64,000 nt of DNA from Pseudomonas viridiflava (lineage in GTDB: Bacteria > Pseudomonadota > Gammaproteobacteria > Pseudomonadales > Pseudomonadaceae), in NCBI RefSeq assembly GCF_900585905.1, contig NZ_UTVH01000016.1, positions 62,001 through 126,000 on the forward strand. The letters are read 5' to 3'. Position 1 is the first letter of the stretch. Every line of letters starts with the position of its first letter. Shown here piece by piece: positions 8,638 to 15,363 of the stretch. The notes below the pieces were generated by a model. The model did no database searches, was not told the origin of the DNA, and saw nothing but the letters and a program-made list of their open reading frames with translations. Both the position numbers and the translations under genes were made by a program.

Positions 8638-10179
8638 ATGACGCAATCCAATAACGCTGTGTACACCGATCTGAGCATCGACGACCTGGTCAAGCAATCC
8701 CTTGCCCGCGGCGAAGGCGAGCTTTCCGACACTGGCGCGCTGGTTGTGAGAACTGGCCATCGCACCGGCCGTTCCCCGGCTGATCGCTACATCGTCGAAG
8801 AGCCGAGCACGCAGGATGAGATTGCCTGGGGTCCGATCAACCGCAAGTTTCCAGCCGACAAGTTCGATGCGCTGTGGAATCGTGTGGAGGCGTTCAACAA
8901 CGCCCAGGAACACTTCGTTTCCCACGTGCATGTAGGTGCTTCCGAAGACCACTACCTTGCCGTGAAGATGACCACTCAGACGGCCTGGCAGAACATGTTC
9001 GGCCGTTGCCTGTTCATCAACCCGGCGCAGTACAACTCGGCCGGTCGCCAGGAGTGGCAAGTTCTCAATGTCGCCAACTTCGAATGCGTGCCAGAGCGTG
9101 ACGGCACCAACTCCGATGGTTGCGTGATCATCAACTTCGCGCAGAAGAAAGTGCTGATCGCTGGCATGCGTTACGCCGGTGAGATGAAGAAGGCGATGTT
9201 CTCGGTGCAGAACTTCCTGCTGCCGGCCTCCGATGTGCTGCCGATGCACTGTGCCGCCAACATTGGTGAAGAGGGTGACGTCACGCTGTTCTTCGGCCTG
9301 TCCGGTACTGGCAAGACCACCCTGTCTGCCGATGAAAGCCGTTACCTGATCGGTGACGACGAGCACGGCTGGGGCGAAGGCGTGGTGTTCAACATCGAAG
9401 GTGGTTGCTATGCCAAGTGCATCGACCTGTCCGAGAAGAACGAGCCGGTCATCTGGAAAGCCATCAAGCATGGCGCGGTACTGGAAAACGTCGTGATCGA
9501 CGATGCCGGTCACGCTGACTATGCCGACGTGAGCCTGACCCAGAACAGCCGTGCCGCCTACCCGCTGGAGCACGTTGCCAAACGTTCCGAGAAGAACCTG
9601 GGCGGTGAGCCAAACGCCGTGATCTTCCTGACCTGCGACCTGACCGGCGTACTGCCGCCAGTGTCGATCCTCAGCGAAGAGCAGGCGGCGTATCACTTCC
9701 TGTCGGGCTACACCGCGCTGGTGGGCTCCACTGAAATGGGTTCGGGCAGCGGCATCAAGTCGACCTTCTCCACCTGCTTCGGCGCGCCGTTCTTCCCGCG
9801 TCCGGCTGGCGAATACGCTGAGCTGCTGATCAAGCGTATCCGTGGCTTCGGCTCCAAGGTCTACCTGGTCAACACCGGCTGGACCGGCGGTGGCTATGGC
9901 GTCGGCAAGCGCTTCAACATTCCGACCACCCGTGGCGTGATTGCAGCCATCCAGAGTGGTGCCCTGATCGGTACCGCCACCGAGCACCTGGACACCATCA
10001 ACCTCGACGTGCCACTGGCTGTACCGGGCGTAGACACCAACCTGCTCAACCCGCGCAACACCTGGGCTGACAAGGCCGCCTATGACGAAGCCGCCAAGGC
10101 GCTGGCAACACTGTTCACCGAGAACTTCAAGAAGTTCGAAGTGAGCGACGCCATCAAGGCTGCTGGCCCGCAGTTGTAA
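8638..10179 (+). CDS. pckA: ATP-dependent phosphoenolpyruvate carboxykinase
   Basis: This 513-residue enzyme converts oxaloacetate and ATP to phosphoenolpyruvate, CO2 and ADP, the first committed step of gluconeogenesis. Recognisable motifs are [12 protein letters not shown] near the N-terminus, the kinase-1a P-loop [11 protein letters not shown] (about 220-230), the metal site [18 protein letters not shown], and [14 protein letters not shown]. Length matches the ATP-type family (510-540). It is monocistronic, with a strong terminator immediately downstream. Neighbours hslO and hslR are the usual Pseudomonas context. Confidence 0.97.
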   Translation: MTQSNNAVYTDLSIDDLVKQSLARGEGELSDTGALVVRTGHRTGRSPADRYIVEEPSTQDEIAWGPINRKFPADKFDALWNRVEAFNNAQEHFVSHVHVGASEDHYLAVKMTTQTAWQNMFGRCLFINPAQYNSAGRQEWQVLNVANFECVPERDGTNSDGCVIINFAQKKVLIAGMRYAGEMKKAMFSVQNFLLPASDVLPMHCAANIGEEGDVTLFFGLSGTGKTTLSADESRYLIGDDEHGWGEGVVFNIEGGCYAKCIDLSEKNEPVIWKAIKHGAVLENVVIDDAGHADYADVSLTQNSRAAYPLEHVAKRSEKNLGGEPNAVIFLTCDLTGVLPPVSILSEEQAAYHFLSGYTALVGSTEMGSGSGIKSTFSTCFGAPFFPRPAGEYAELLIKRIRGFGSKVYLVNTGWTGGGYGVGKRFNIPTTRGVIAAIQSGALIGTATEHLDTINLDVPLAVPGVDTNLLNPRNTWADKAAYDEAAKALATLFTENFKKFEVSDAIKAAGPQL

Positions 10180-10194
10180 GCGTCACCGCTGAAT

Positions 10195-10222
10195 AAAAAA
10201 CCGCCCCTCGGGGCGGTTTTTT
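10195..10222 (+). terminator. Rho-independent terminator of pckA
   Basis: A run of A, the stem CCGCCCC/GGGGCGG with a short loop, and a T6 run lie 15 bases after the pckA stop codon. The A-run on the other side would also allow it to work in the opposite direction. Confidence 0.92.
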
Positions 10223-10318
10223 GTGGCTGTGGAAATATTCCCTCGCAATGCTTTTGCTCTCCTTCACTCGTCAGCGGCTAGATTTGCTATTTCAATCCAA
10301 TAGGGCAAGGGCAACGGA

Positions 10319-10777
10319 ATGCCTGCTAAAGCTCGCTCTCACTGCTTAAGGAAAGGTCGGTTTTCACACACCGGCCAGGTCTATCTGGTCACTACGCGGC
10401 TAGTGCCGGGACGTAAAACCTTTGAACACTGGCGGCTTGGCAGGCTTGTTGTTGCCGAGCTTCGCAGGGCGCATGAGCTGGGCACGGTTGTATCAATCGC
10501 CTGGGTTGTCATGCCAGACCATCTTCACTGGTTATTTGAATTACGCGAGGACCCGCTGGAGCGCATCATGCAGTGCGTCAAATTCCGCAGCGCCATCGCA
10601 CTGAACAAGGCTACAGGTGGAGCGGGGCGAGTCTGGCAGACGGGGTATCACGATATCGCTCTGCGCAGGGAAGATGATTTGAAGCATTTGGCACGTTACG
10701 TTTTAGCCAACCCGCTAAGAGCAGGTCTGGTAGAAACAATCAGAGACTATCCACTCTGGGATTGTAAGTGGATCTGA
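10319..10777 (+). CDS. REP-associated tyrosine transposase (RAYT)
   Basis: This 152-residue Y1-type transposase of the IS200/IS605 superfamily has the HUH motif as PDHLHWLF (His68 and His70) and the candidate catalytic Tyr127 in HLARYVLANPLRAGLV. These domesticated enzymes are thought to move or maintain REP palindromes. A cluster of REP hairpins starts directly after its stop codon, as is usual for RAYT genes. All expected core motifs are present, so it looks intact. RAYTs are normally single-copy and vertically inherited. Confidence 0.93.
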   Translation: MPAKARSHCLRKGRFSHTGQVYLVTTRLVPGRKTFEHWRLGRLVVAELRRAHELGTVVSIAWVVMPDHLHWLFELREDPLERIMQCVKFRSAIALNKATGGAGRVWQTGYHDIALRREDDLKHLARYVLANPLRAGLVETIRDYPLWDCKWI

Positions 10778-11094
10778 CGGGCGCCTTCGCAAGCAAGCTT
10801 GCTCCCACGTGAACCTCGGAACTCGCCCAAAATGCGTTGGTGCCAGCTTGGTGCGGGCGAGCTTGGTGGGAGCGAGCTTGCTCGCGAAAAAGCGGCTGAC
10901 GCCTTCGCAAGCAAGCTTGCTCTCCCGTGACCCTCGGAACTCGCCCAAAATGCGTTGGTGCGAGCTTGGTGCGAGTGAGTTTGGTAGGAGCGAGCTTGGT
11001 GGGAGCGAGCTTGGTGGGAGCGAGCTCGCTCGCGAAAAAGCCACTGACGCCTTCGCAAGCAAGCTTGCTCCCACCTGGCCCTCGGACTATGCCC
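10778..11094. repeat. REP cluster with segmental duplication and 15-bp tandem units
   Basis: The 351 bases between the RAYT and the next gene are nearly all repeats. A segment beginning CGCCTTCGCAAGCAAGCTTG (10783) and ending with TTGCTCGCGAAAAAG recurs at about 10900 and starts again at about 11048. Within each copy a unit of about 15 bases, GAGCTTGGTGGGAGC-like, is tandemly repeated, more often in copy 2 than in copy 1. The parent motif is a REP palindrome, GTGGGAGCGAGCTTGCTCGC. The different unit numbers suggest slippage after a block duplication. Confidence 0.85.
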
Positions 11095-11134
11095 CGCCAT
11101 CCAAGGTATCACCCCGCCATCCAAGGTATCACCC
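11095..11134. repeat. 20-bp perfect tandem repeat
   Basis: CGCCATCCAAGGTATCACCC occurs twice in direct succession, abutting the 3' end of the minus-strand hypothetical gene. The second copy overlaps that gene's last codons and stop. Confidence 0.8.
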
Positions 11135-11956
11135 CGCCTCAAACGTCCCGTTTGCTTCGCAATAACGTTCCTGGGTCAGTCTGGTTTGTTCGTCTCGATC
11201 GCGAGCGGCGCGTTTGCTCCAGTCCTGGCAGGCTTCTTTGAAGAAAATCACTGCTGCGCGGCGGCATTCGCGGTTTTCGGCGCTGCCTTTGCTGAAATTC
11301 ATGCACACGCTGGCGTTGTCGATGCGGTTGTTGAATATCTTGAAGTGCGCGGTGTAGCGGCTGCGGCTGTCCACTGCGCGAAAGCTGACGCTGGCGGTGC
11401 TATACGTTTTGACGGGGCGGTCGCTGCCGGAGCGGGCGATGTCGGATTTGAAGTTCGCCATGTAGCTGGAGGACACCATACCCTTGGCAGGTTCGCGTTC
11501 TGATGGTCGGGGGACCTGGCCAAAGCGACAATTGAGTACGTTTTCATCGATGACGTTGCCGTTCTTTATGCAGGCATCCAGCGGCTTGGCAGTGCTCGGC
11601 GGTGTCTGGCTGTCTGCCACTGGCAGCCTCAGGTCCGAGGCGGCATCTGATGACGGCGGTGGCATTGGCACAGAGGACAACGGCTGTGCCGGCTGATCGA
11701 CTGGCGCAACCGGCTGTTGCGCTATCTGGTCTGCAGGCCTGGAGACCTCCGGGCGGGTGGCAGCTATCAGCAGATAAGCGCAGAAGGCCAGCGGCAGCAG
11801 ACCCAGCAGGACCCAGCCATAATAGCCGCCCTTGCCCTTGCGGCCGTGTCTGCGCCGGGTAGGGTGAGCGCCCAGAACAACGTCGACCTTACCCGGCGGC
11901 AAGCGTTGCATATGGGTCTGGCCACCGTCATCCGGCAGTTTTGGTGCGGCGTCCAT
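11129..11956 (-). CDS. Hypothetical single-pass membrane protein
   Basis: This 275-residue protein has no family I can name. It has a basic cytoplasmic N-terminus (RRRHGRKGKGG), one transmembrane helix at about 45-66 (YYGWVLLGLLPLAFCAYLLI), a Pro/Gln-rich linker (about 75-125) and a C-terminal domain of about 150 residues with several cysteines (DACIKNG, LNCRFG, SVCMNF, ECRRA, EACQDW, RYCEANG). That topology suggests a periplasmic or outer-face domain with disulfides. It is divergent from the RecQ-like gene. The last codons lie in a 20-bp tandem repeat, so the C-terminus may vary between strains. Confidence 0.75.
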   Translation of the reverse strand: MDAAPKLPDDGGQTHMQRLPPGKVDVVLGAHPTRRRHGRKGKGGYYGWVLLGLLPLAFCAYLLIAATRPEVSRPADQIAQQPVAPVDQPAQPLSSVPMPPPSSDAASDLRLPVADSQTPPSTAKPLDACIKNGNVIDENVLNCRFGQVPRPSEREPAKGMVSSSYMANFKSDIARSGSDRPVKTYSTASVSFRAVDSRSRYTAHFKIFNNRIDNASVCMNFSKGSAENRECRRAAVIFFKEACQDWSKRAARDRDEQTRLTQERYCEANGTFEAG

Positions 11957-12136
11957 TACTGTCTGTTGCCTCGGTCGATCATGCGTAAGGACGCAAGAGT
12001 AGACTGCCTAAATATCATTTTGCTAGTAGTGGATGGTTGTATGCTGACGCATTTCGCAGTGGTTTGGCCGTGTGCCTGACCCTGACGGCCGGGTTAAGGT
12101 CTGGCACCTTGGCAGCGGTCAATGGAGTGACAGCTA

Positions 12137-14071
12137 ATGCATCAACGTTTACAACAGGTTTTCGGCTACTCGCAGTTCCGCGCAGGCCAGGAAGATGCCA
12201 TCAGTGCAGTACTGGCGGGTCGTTCTGCCGCCGCTATTTTTCCCACCGGCTCCGGCAAATCGTTGTGCTATCAACTGCCCGCCTTGCTGCTGCCGCATTT
12301 GATTCTGGTGGTGTCGCCCTTGCTGGCGCTGATCCAGGATCAGTTGGCCTTCCTGCAGCGCCATGGCATCGCGGCGGCGAGCATTGATTCAGCGCAGAGC
12401 CGCGAAGAAGTGGCCGATGTGATGGCGCGAGCGCGCTCCGGCGAATTGAAAATCCTGATGATTTCGGTGGAGCGTCTGAAGAACGAGCGCTTTCGCCATT
12501 TCATCGCGCAGGTGCCCATTTCCCTGCTGGTGGTGGACGAAGCGCATTGCATGTCTGAATGGGGCCACAACTTTCGTCCTGACTACCTCAAGTTGCCCGA
12601 CTACCAGCGCGAATTCGGCATTGCCCAGGCGCTGCTGCTCACGGCCACAGCGACGCCGCAGGTCATCGACGACATGCAGCACAAGTTCGCCATCGAACCG
12701 CGGGACGTGGTGACCACCGGCTTCTACCGCGCCAACCTGAACCTGCGGGTCGAGCCGGTCAGCGCCCGCGACAAGCGTCGTCGGCTGGTGGAGTGGCTTG
12801 GCGCCAAACCGGATCAGCCGAGCATCGTTTATGTCACGCTGCAGAAAACCGCTGAATACATCGCCGAGCATCTAGCGCAAAACGGCATCGCCGCCAGCGC
12901 TTATCACGCCGGGCTGCCCAACGATCAGCGGGAGTCGATCCAGCGGCAGTTCATGGCCGGGCAGCTCAATTGCATCGTCGCCACCATCGCGTTTGGCATG
13001 GGCATCGACAAAAGCGACATTCGCAACGTGGTGCATTTTGACCTGCCCAAATCCATCGAGAACTACAGCCAGGAAATCGGCCGCGCAGGGCGTGACGGCG
13101 CGCCCTCGGACTGTCTGGTGCTGGCCAATCGCGACAGCCTCAATGTGCTGGAAAACTTCGTCTACGGTGATACGCCTGAGCGGCAGGGCATCCGTCAGGT
13201 GCTGGATGATCTGCTCGATTCCGGCGCCCAGGGGCAGTGGGAATTTCTGCTCGGGCCCCTGGCCGAACAGAGCAATATCCGCCAGCTGCCGTTGAAAACC
13301 CTGTTGGTTCAGCTCGAGTTGCGGGGCATTATTGCCCCGCGCTATGCCTATTTCGCCGAGTACCGCTTCAAGTTTCTGATCGAGCCTGACGCGCTGGTGC
13401 AACGCTTCGAGGGTGAACGACGGCAGTTCGTCGAGGCGCTGATTGAAACGTCAACGCGGGCGCGTACTTGGGCGACGGTGAATTTCGACGCGATGTACCA
13501 GCGCTATCAGGCTGAGCGCGCCAGGGTGGTGAAGGCGCTGGATTACTTCCAGGAAAAAGGCTGGATCGAGCTGGAAAGCAAGCAGATGACAGAGGTTTAC
13601 AGCGTGCTGATCGGTGACTTCGATGCTACCGCCCTCAGTGTCGAGCTGCATGAATACTTCAGCGATCACGAAGCGTCAGAAGTGGCACGCATCCATGCCA
13701 TGCTCGACCTGTTTGCCAGCGAACAGTGCCTGAGCGCGCGCCTGGCGCAGTACTTTGGCGACCATCATGCGCCCCGGCAATGCGGCCACTGCTCGGTGTG
13801 CAACGGCCAGGTTGCGCATCTGCCCGTACCTGCCGCACTGGCGCCGCTGCAGGCGCAGAGTTTCGAGCAGTTGTGCGGCGCCTTCGTGCGCAAGCACCAG
13901 GACTACGCGGGCGCAGTGCCCAGCCCTGAATGCCTGACACGCTTTTTATGCGGCATCAGCGTACCGCTGTTCACCAAGCTCAAGGCGCGCGGTATCCCGG
14001 GGTTTGCCCAGCTGGAAGATTATCCGTATGCGGCCGTTCGGGAGTGGGCGCGGCTCAATATCCATCCATAG
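12137..14071 (+). CDS. RecQ-family ATP-dependent DNA helicase (RecQ-like paralogue)
   Basis: This 644-residue superfamily 2 helicase has motif 0 (FGYSQFRAGQEDAI), Walker A FPTGSGKSLCYQLPA, Walker B/DEAH as VVDEAHCMSEWGHNFRPDY, motif III LLLTATAT, and motifs V-VI with IAFGMGIDKSDIRNVVHF and QEIGRAGRDG. A zinc-binding cysteine cluster appears at RQCGHCSVCNGQ near 570. No HRDC domain is evident in the short C-terminal tail, and the N-terminus differs from canonical Pseudomonas RecQ, so this looks like the second, RecQ-like enzyme rather than recQ itself. It would unwind 3'-5' in DNA repair or recombination. Confidence 0.9.
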   Translation: MHQRLQQVFGYSQFRAGQEDAISAVLAGRSAAAIFPTGSGKSLCYQLPALLLPHLILVVSPLLALIQDQLAFLQRHGIAAASIDSAQSREEVADVMARARSGELKILMISVERLKNERFRHFIAQVPISLLVVDEAHCMSEWGHNFRPDYLKLPDYQREFGIAQALLLTATATPQVIDDMQHKFAIEPRDVVTTGFYRANLNLRVEPVSARDKRRRLVEWLGAKPDQPSIVYVTLQKTAEYIAEHLAQNGIAASAYHAGLPNDQRESIQRQFMAGQLNCIVATIAFGMGIDKSDIRNVVHFDLPKSIENYSQEIGRAGRDGAPSDCLVLANRDSLNVLENFVYGDTPERQGIRQVLDDLLDSGAQGQWEFLLGPLAEQSNIRQLPLKTLLVQLELRGIIAPRYAYFAEYRFKFLIEPDALVQRFEGERRQFVEALIETSTRARTWATVNFDAMYQRYQAERARVVKALDYFQEKGWIELESKQMTEVYSVLIGDFDATALSVELHEYFSDHEASEVARIHAMLDLFASEQCLSARLAQYFGDHHAPRQCGHCSVCNGQVAHLPVPAALAPLQAQSFEQLCGAFVRKHQDYAGAVPSPECLTRFLCGISVPLFTKLKARGIPGFAQLEDYPYAAVREWARLNIHP

Positions 14072-14107
14072 CGATAGGTGATGCATGTCAGATAAAAGAG
14101 AGATTCG

Positions 14108-14542
14108 ATGACTAATCCCCTTCTTGTGCAGCGCGCCGAGTATCGTCATTTCCAGCCGATCACCACCCGCTGGCATGACAACGATATTTATGGCCATGTG
14201 AACAACGTAGCCTATTACAGCTTTTTCGACAGCGCAGTGAACACCTACCTGATCGAACAGGGCGGTCTGGATATCCATGACGGTGCTGTGGTGGGGTTTG
14301 TGGTCAGCTCGTCGTGCGATTATTTCGCTTCGATCGCTTACCCACAGGTCATTGACGTCGGCCTGCGGGTTGGCAGGCTGGGTAACAGTTCAGTGCAGTA
14401 TGAGTTGGCGGTGTTCAAGGCGGGGGAGGATGAAGCCTGCGCGGCGGGGCGTTTCGTTCACGTGTTCGTCGAGCGGGCATCCAACCAGCCTGTGACAATC
14501 CCGGCGATGTTGCGTGAGGCGCTGCAGCGACTGCTGGTCTGA
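14108..14542 (+). CDS. Acyl-CoA thioesterase, 4HBT hotdog family
   Basis: This 144-residue protein has the 4-hydroxybenzoyl-CoA thioesterase-type motif TTRWHDNDIYGHVNNVAYY, in which the Asp is the usual catalytic residue, followed by the hotdog helix FFDSAVNTYL. It would hydrolyse an acyl-CoA thioester; the substrate cannot be read from sequence. It starts 36 bases after the RecQ-like gene, so the two may be co-transcribed. Confidence 0.88.
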   Translation: MTNPLLVQRAEYRHFQPITTRWHDNDIYGHVNNVAYYSFFDSAVNTYLIEQGGLDIHDGAVVGFVVSSSCDYFASIAYPQVIDVGLRVGRLGNSSVQYELAVFKAGEDEACAAGRFVHVFVERASNQPVTIPAMLREALQRLLV

Positions 14543-14547
14543 AACGA

Positions 14548-14572
14548 CACTGGCCGCTTATGGCGGCCAGTG
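14548..14572. terminator. Hairpin between convergent genes
   Basis: CACTGGCCGC and its complement form a perfect 10-bp stem with a 5-base loop just after the thioesterase stop. There is no T-run on either side, so termination is possible but unproven. Confidence 0.45.
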
Positions 14573-14594
14573 CTGTGAGGGTCACTGCATGCAG

Positions 14595-15053
14595 TTAGCG
14601 GTGGCGATGCTTGTTCTTGCGGTGGCCGTGAGCGTGACCGCGAGGGCCGTGGCCATCGCGGTAATTGCGACGATTACTGCGCTCGTCGGCACGGCTTTCG
14701 TTGCCCATGTAATTGCCCAGCGCGCCGCCCGCACCGCCACCGGCAGCTGCGCCCACCAGGCCGCCGGTATTGCCGCCGACGCTGCGACCAATCACATTAC
14801 CGCCCGCTGCGCCCAGGCCGCCACCAATGGCCGCCTCAGTGCGGTTGCGACGGTTCGCACCTACCGCCGCGCCACCTGCGCCGCCCAGGCCAGCGCCAAT
14901 CGCTGCGCCCGTGCTGCCGCCGACCTGCTGGCCGACAACGGAGCCGAGTACCCCACCCAATGCACCGCCCACGCCGGATTCAACCGTGCCGGCTGCTGAG
15001 GCAAGGCCACTGGCCAGCGTGAGTGACAACAACAGAATCGAGGAATACTTCAT
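14595..15053 (-). CDS. Exported glycine-zipper protein
   Basis: The 152-residue product starts with a signal peptide (MKYSSILLLSLTLASGLASA) followed by about 85 residues of Gly/Ala-rich glycine-zipper repeats (VGGALGGVLGSVVGQQVGG, then GGGLGAAGGNVIG). It ends in a hydrophilic tail rich in Arg and His (GHAHGHRKNKHRHR). Glycine-zipper domains pack in or against membranes, often in the outer membrane. The His-rich tail could bind metal; that is inference. The ATG at 15053 is chosen because it begins the signal peptide and follows GAGGTTCC. Its start overlaps the stop of a small upstream ORF in an ATGA arrangement. Confidence 0.85.
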   Translation of the reverse strand: MKYSSILLLSLTLASGLASAAGTVESGVGGALGGVLGSVVGQQVGGSTGAAIGAGLGGAGGAAVGANRRNRTEAAIGGGLGAAGGNVIGRSVGGNTGGLVGAAAGGGAGGALGNYMGNESRADERSNRRNYRDGHGPRGHAHGHRKNKHRHR

Positions 15054-15214
15054 GCAAGGAACCTCAAAGGGATGACAGCGCCGATGCTGCGGTCGCCGAT
15101 GATTTGCAGCAACGCAAATCCGACCAGTAGCACGACTGCCGCACAAACACCTAAGTTATTGTTTTTCTTAAGGAACTTAAGCCTGGATTTAAAGTCTGAG
15201 TGTACTTGAGCCAA
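15050..15214 (-). CDS. Possible small membrane protein (54 residues, TTG start) coupled to the glycine-zipper gene
   Basis: A frame with no ATG ends in a TGA that overlaps the next gene's ATG (ATGA at 15050-15053). From a TTG at 15214 it would encode 54 residues: a basic N-terminus (FKSRLKFLKKNNN), one hydrophobic helix (LGVCAAVVLLVGFALLQIIG) and a short tail. The helix codons favour G or C in third position, as real genes here do. Against it, the TTG lacks a good ribosome site and lies inside the stem of an opposite-strand terminator hairpin. It is offered as a candidate only. Confidence 0.35.
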   Translation of the reverse strand: MAQVHSDFKSRLKFLKKNNNLGVCAAVVLLVGFALLQIIGDRSIGAVIPLRFLA

Positions 15215-15245
15215 GGCCCGTTTCTGATGAAACGGGCCTTTTTTG
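15213..15245 (+). terminator. Orphan rho-independent terminator on the plus strand
   Basis: AAGGCCCGTTT, a 6-base loop, its complement and T6 form a textbook terminator reading rightward. No plus-strand gene lies between the glycine-zipper gene start and here, so it may end a short untranslated RNA or read-through from further upstream. Confidence 0.75.
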
Positions 15246-15287
15246 TGGCTGGTCCTATGACAACTTCCGGGAATCGCCGGGCTCCTG

Positions 15288-15325
15288 TGGGAGCGAGCTT
15301 GCTCGCGAAGACATATCGCAGGCCA
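15288..15325. repeat. Single REP element
   Basis: GTGGGAGCGAGCTTGCTCGC is one copy of the same palindrome found beside the RAYT, here downstream of the formate-dehydrogenase-like gene. Confidence 0.8.
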
Positions 15326-15363
15326 GCCTCGTTAGAAACATGGCCTGCGAGACGCTGTTTCAA

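Noticed and set aside
8434..9987. Long minus-strand ORF opposite pckA
   Set aside because: It is the antisense of a certain gene with high GC third positions and its translation has no recognisable motif or ribosome site.
10809..11241. ORFs across the REP cluster after the RAYT
   Set aside because: Their repeated LVGAS peptides come from 15-bp units; there is no ribosome site or conservation signal.
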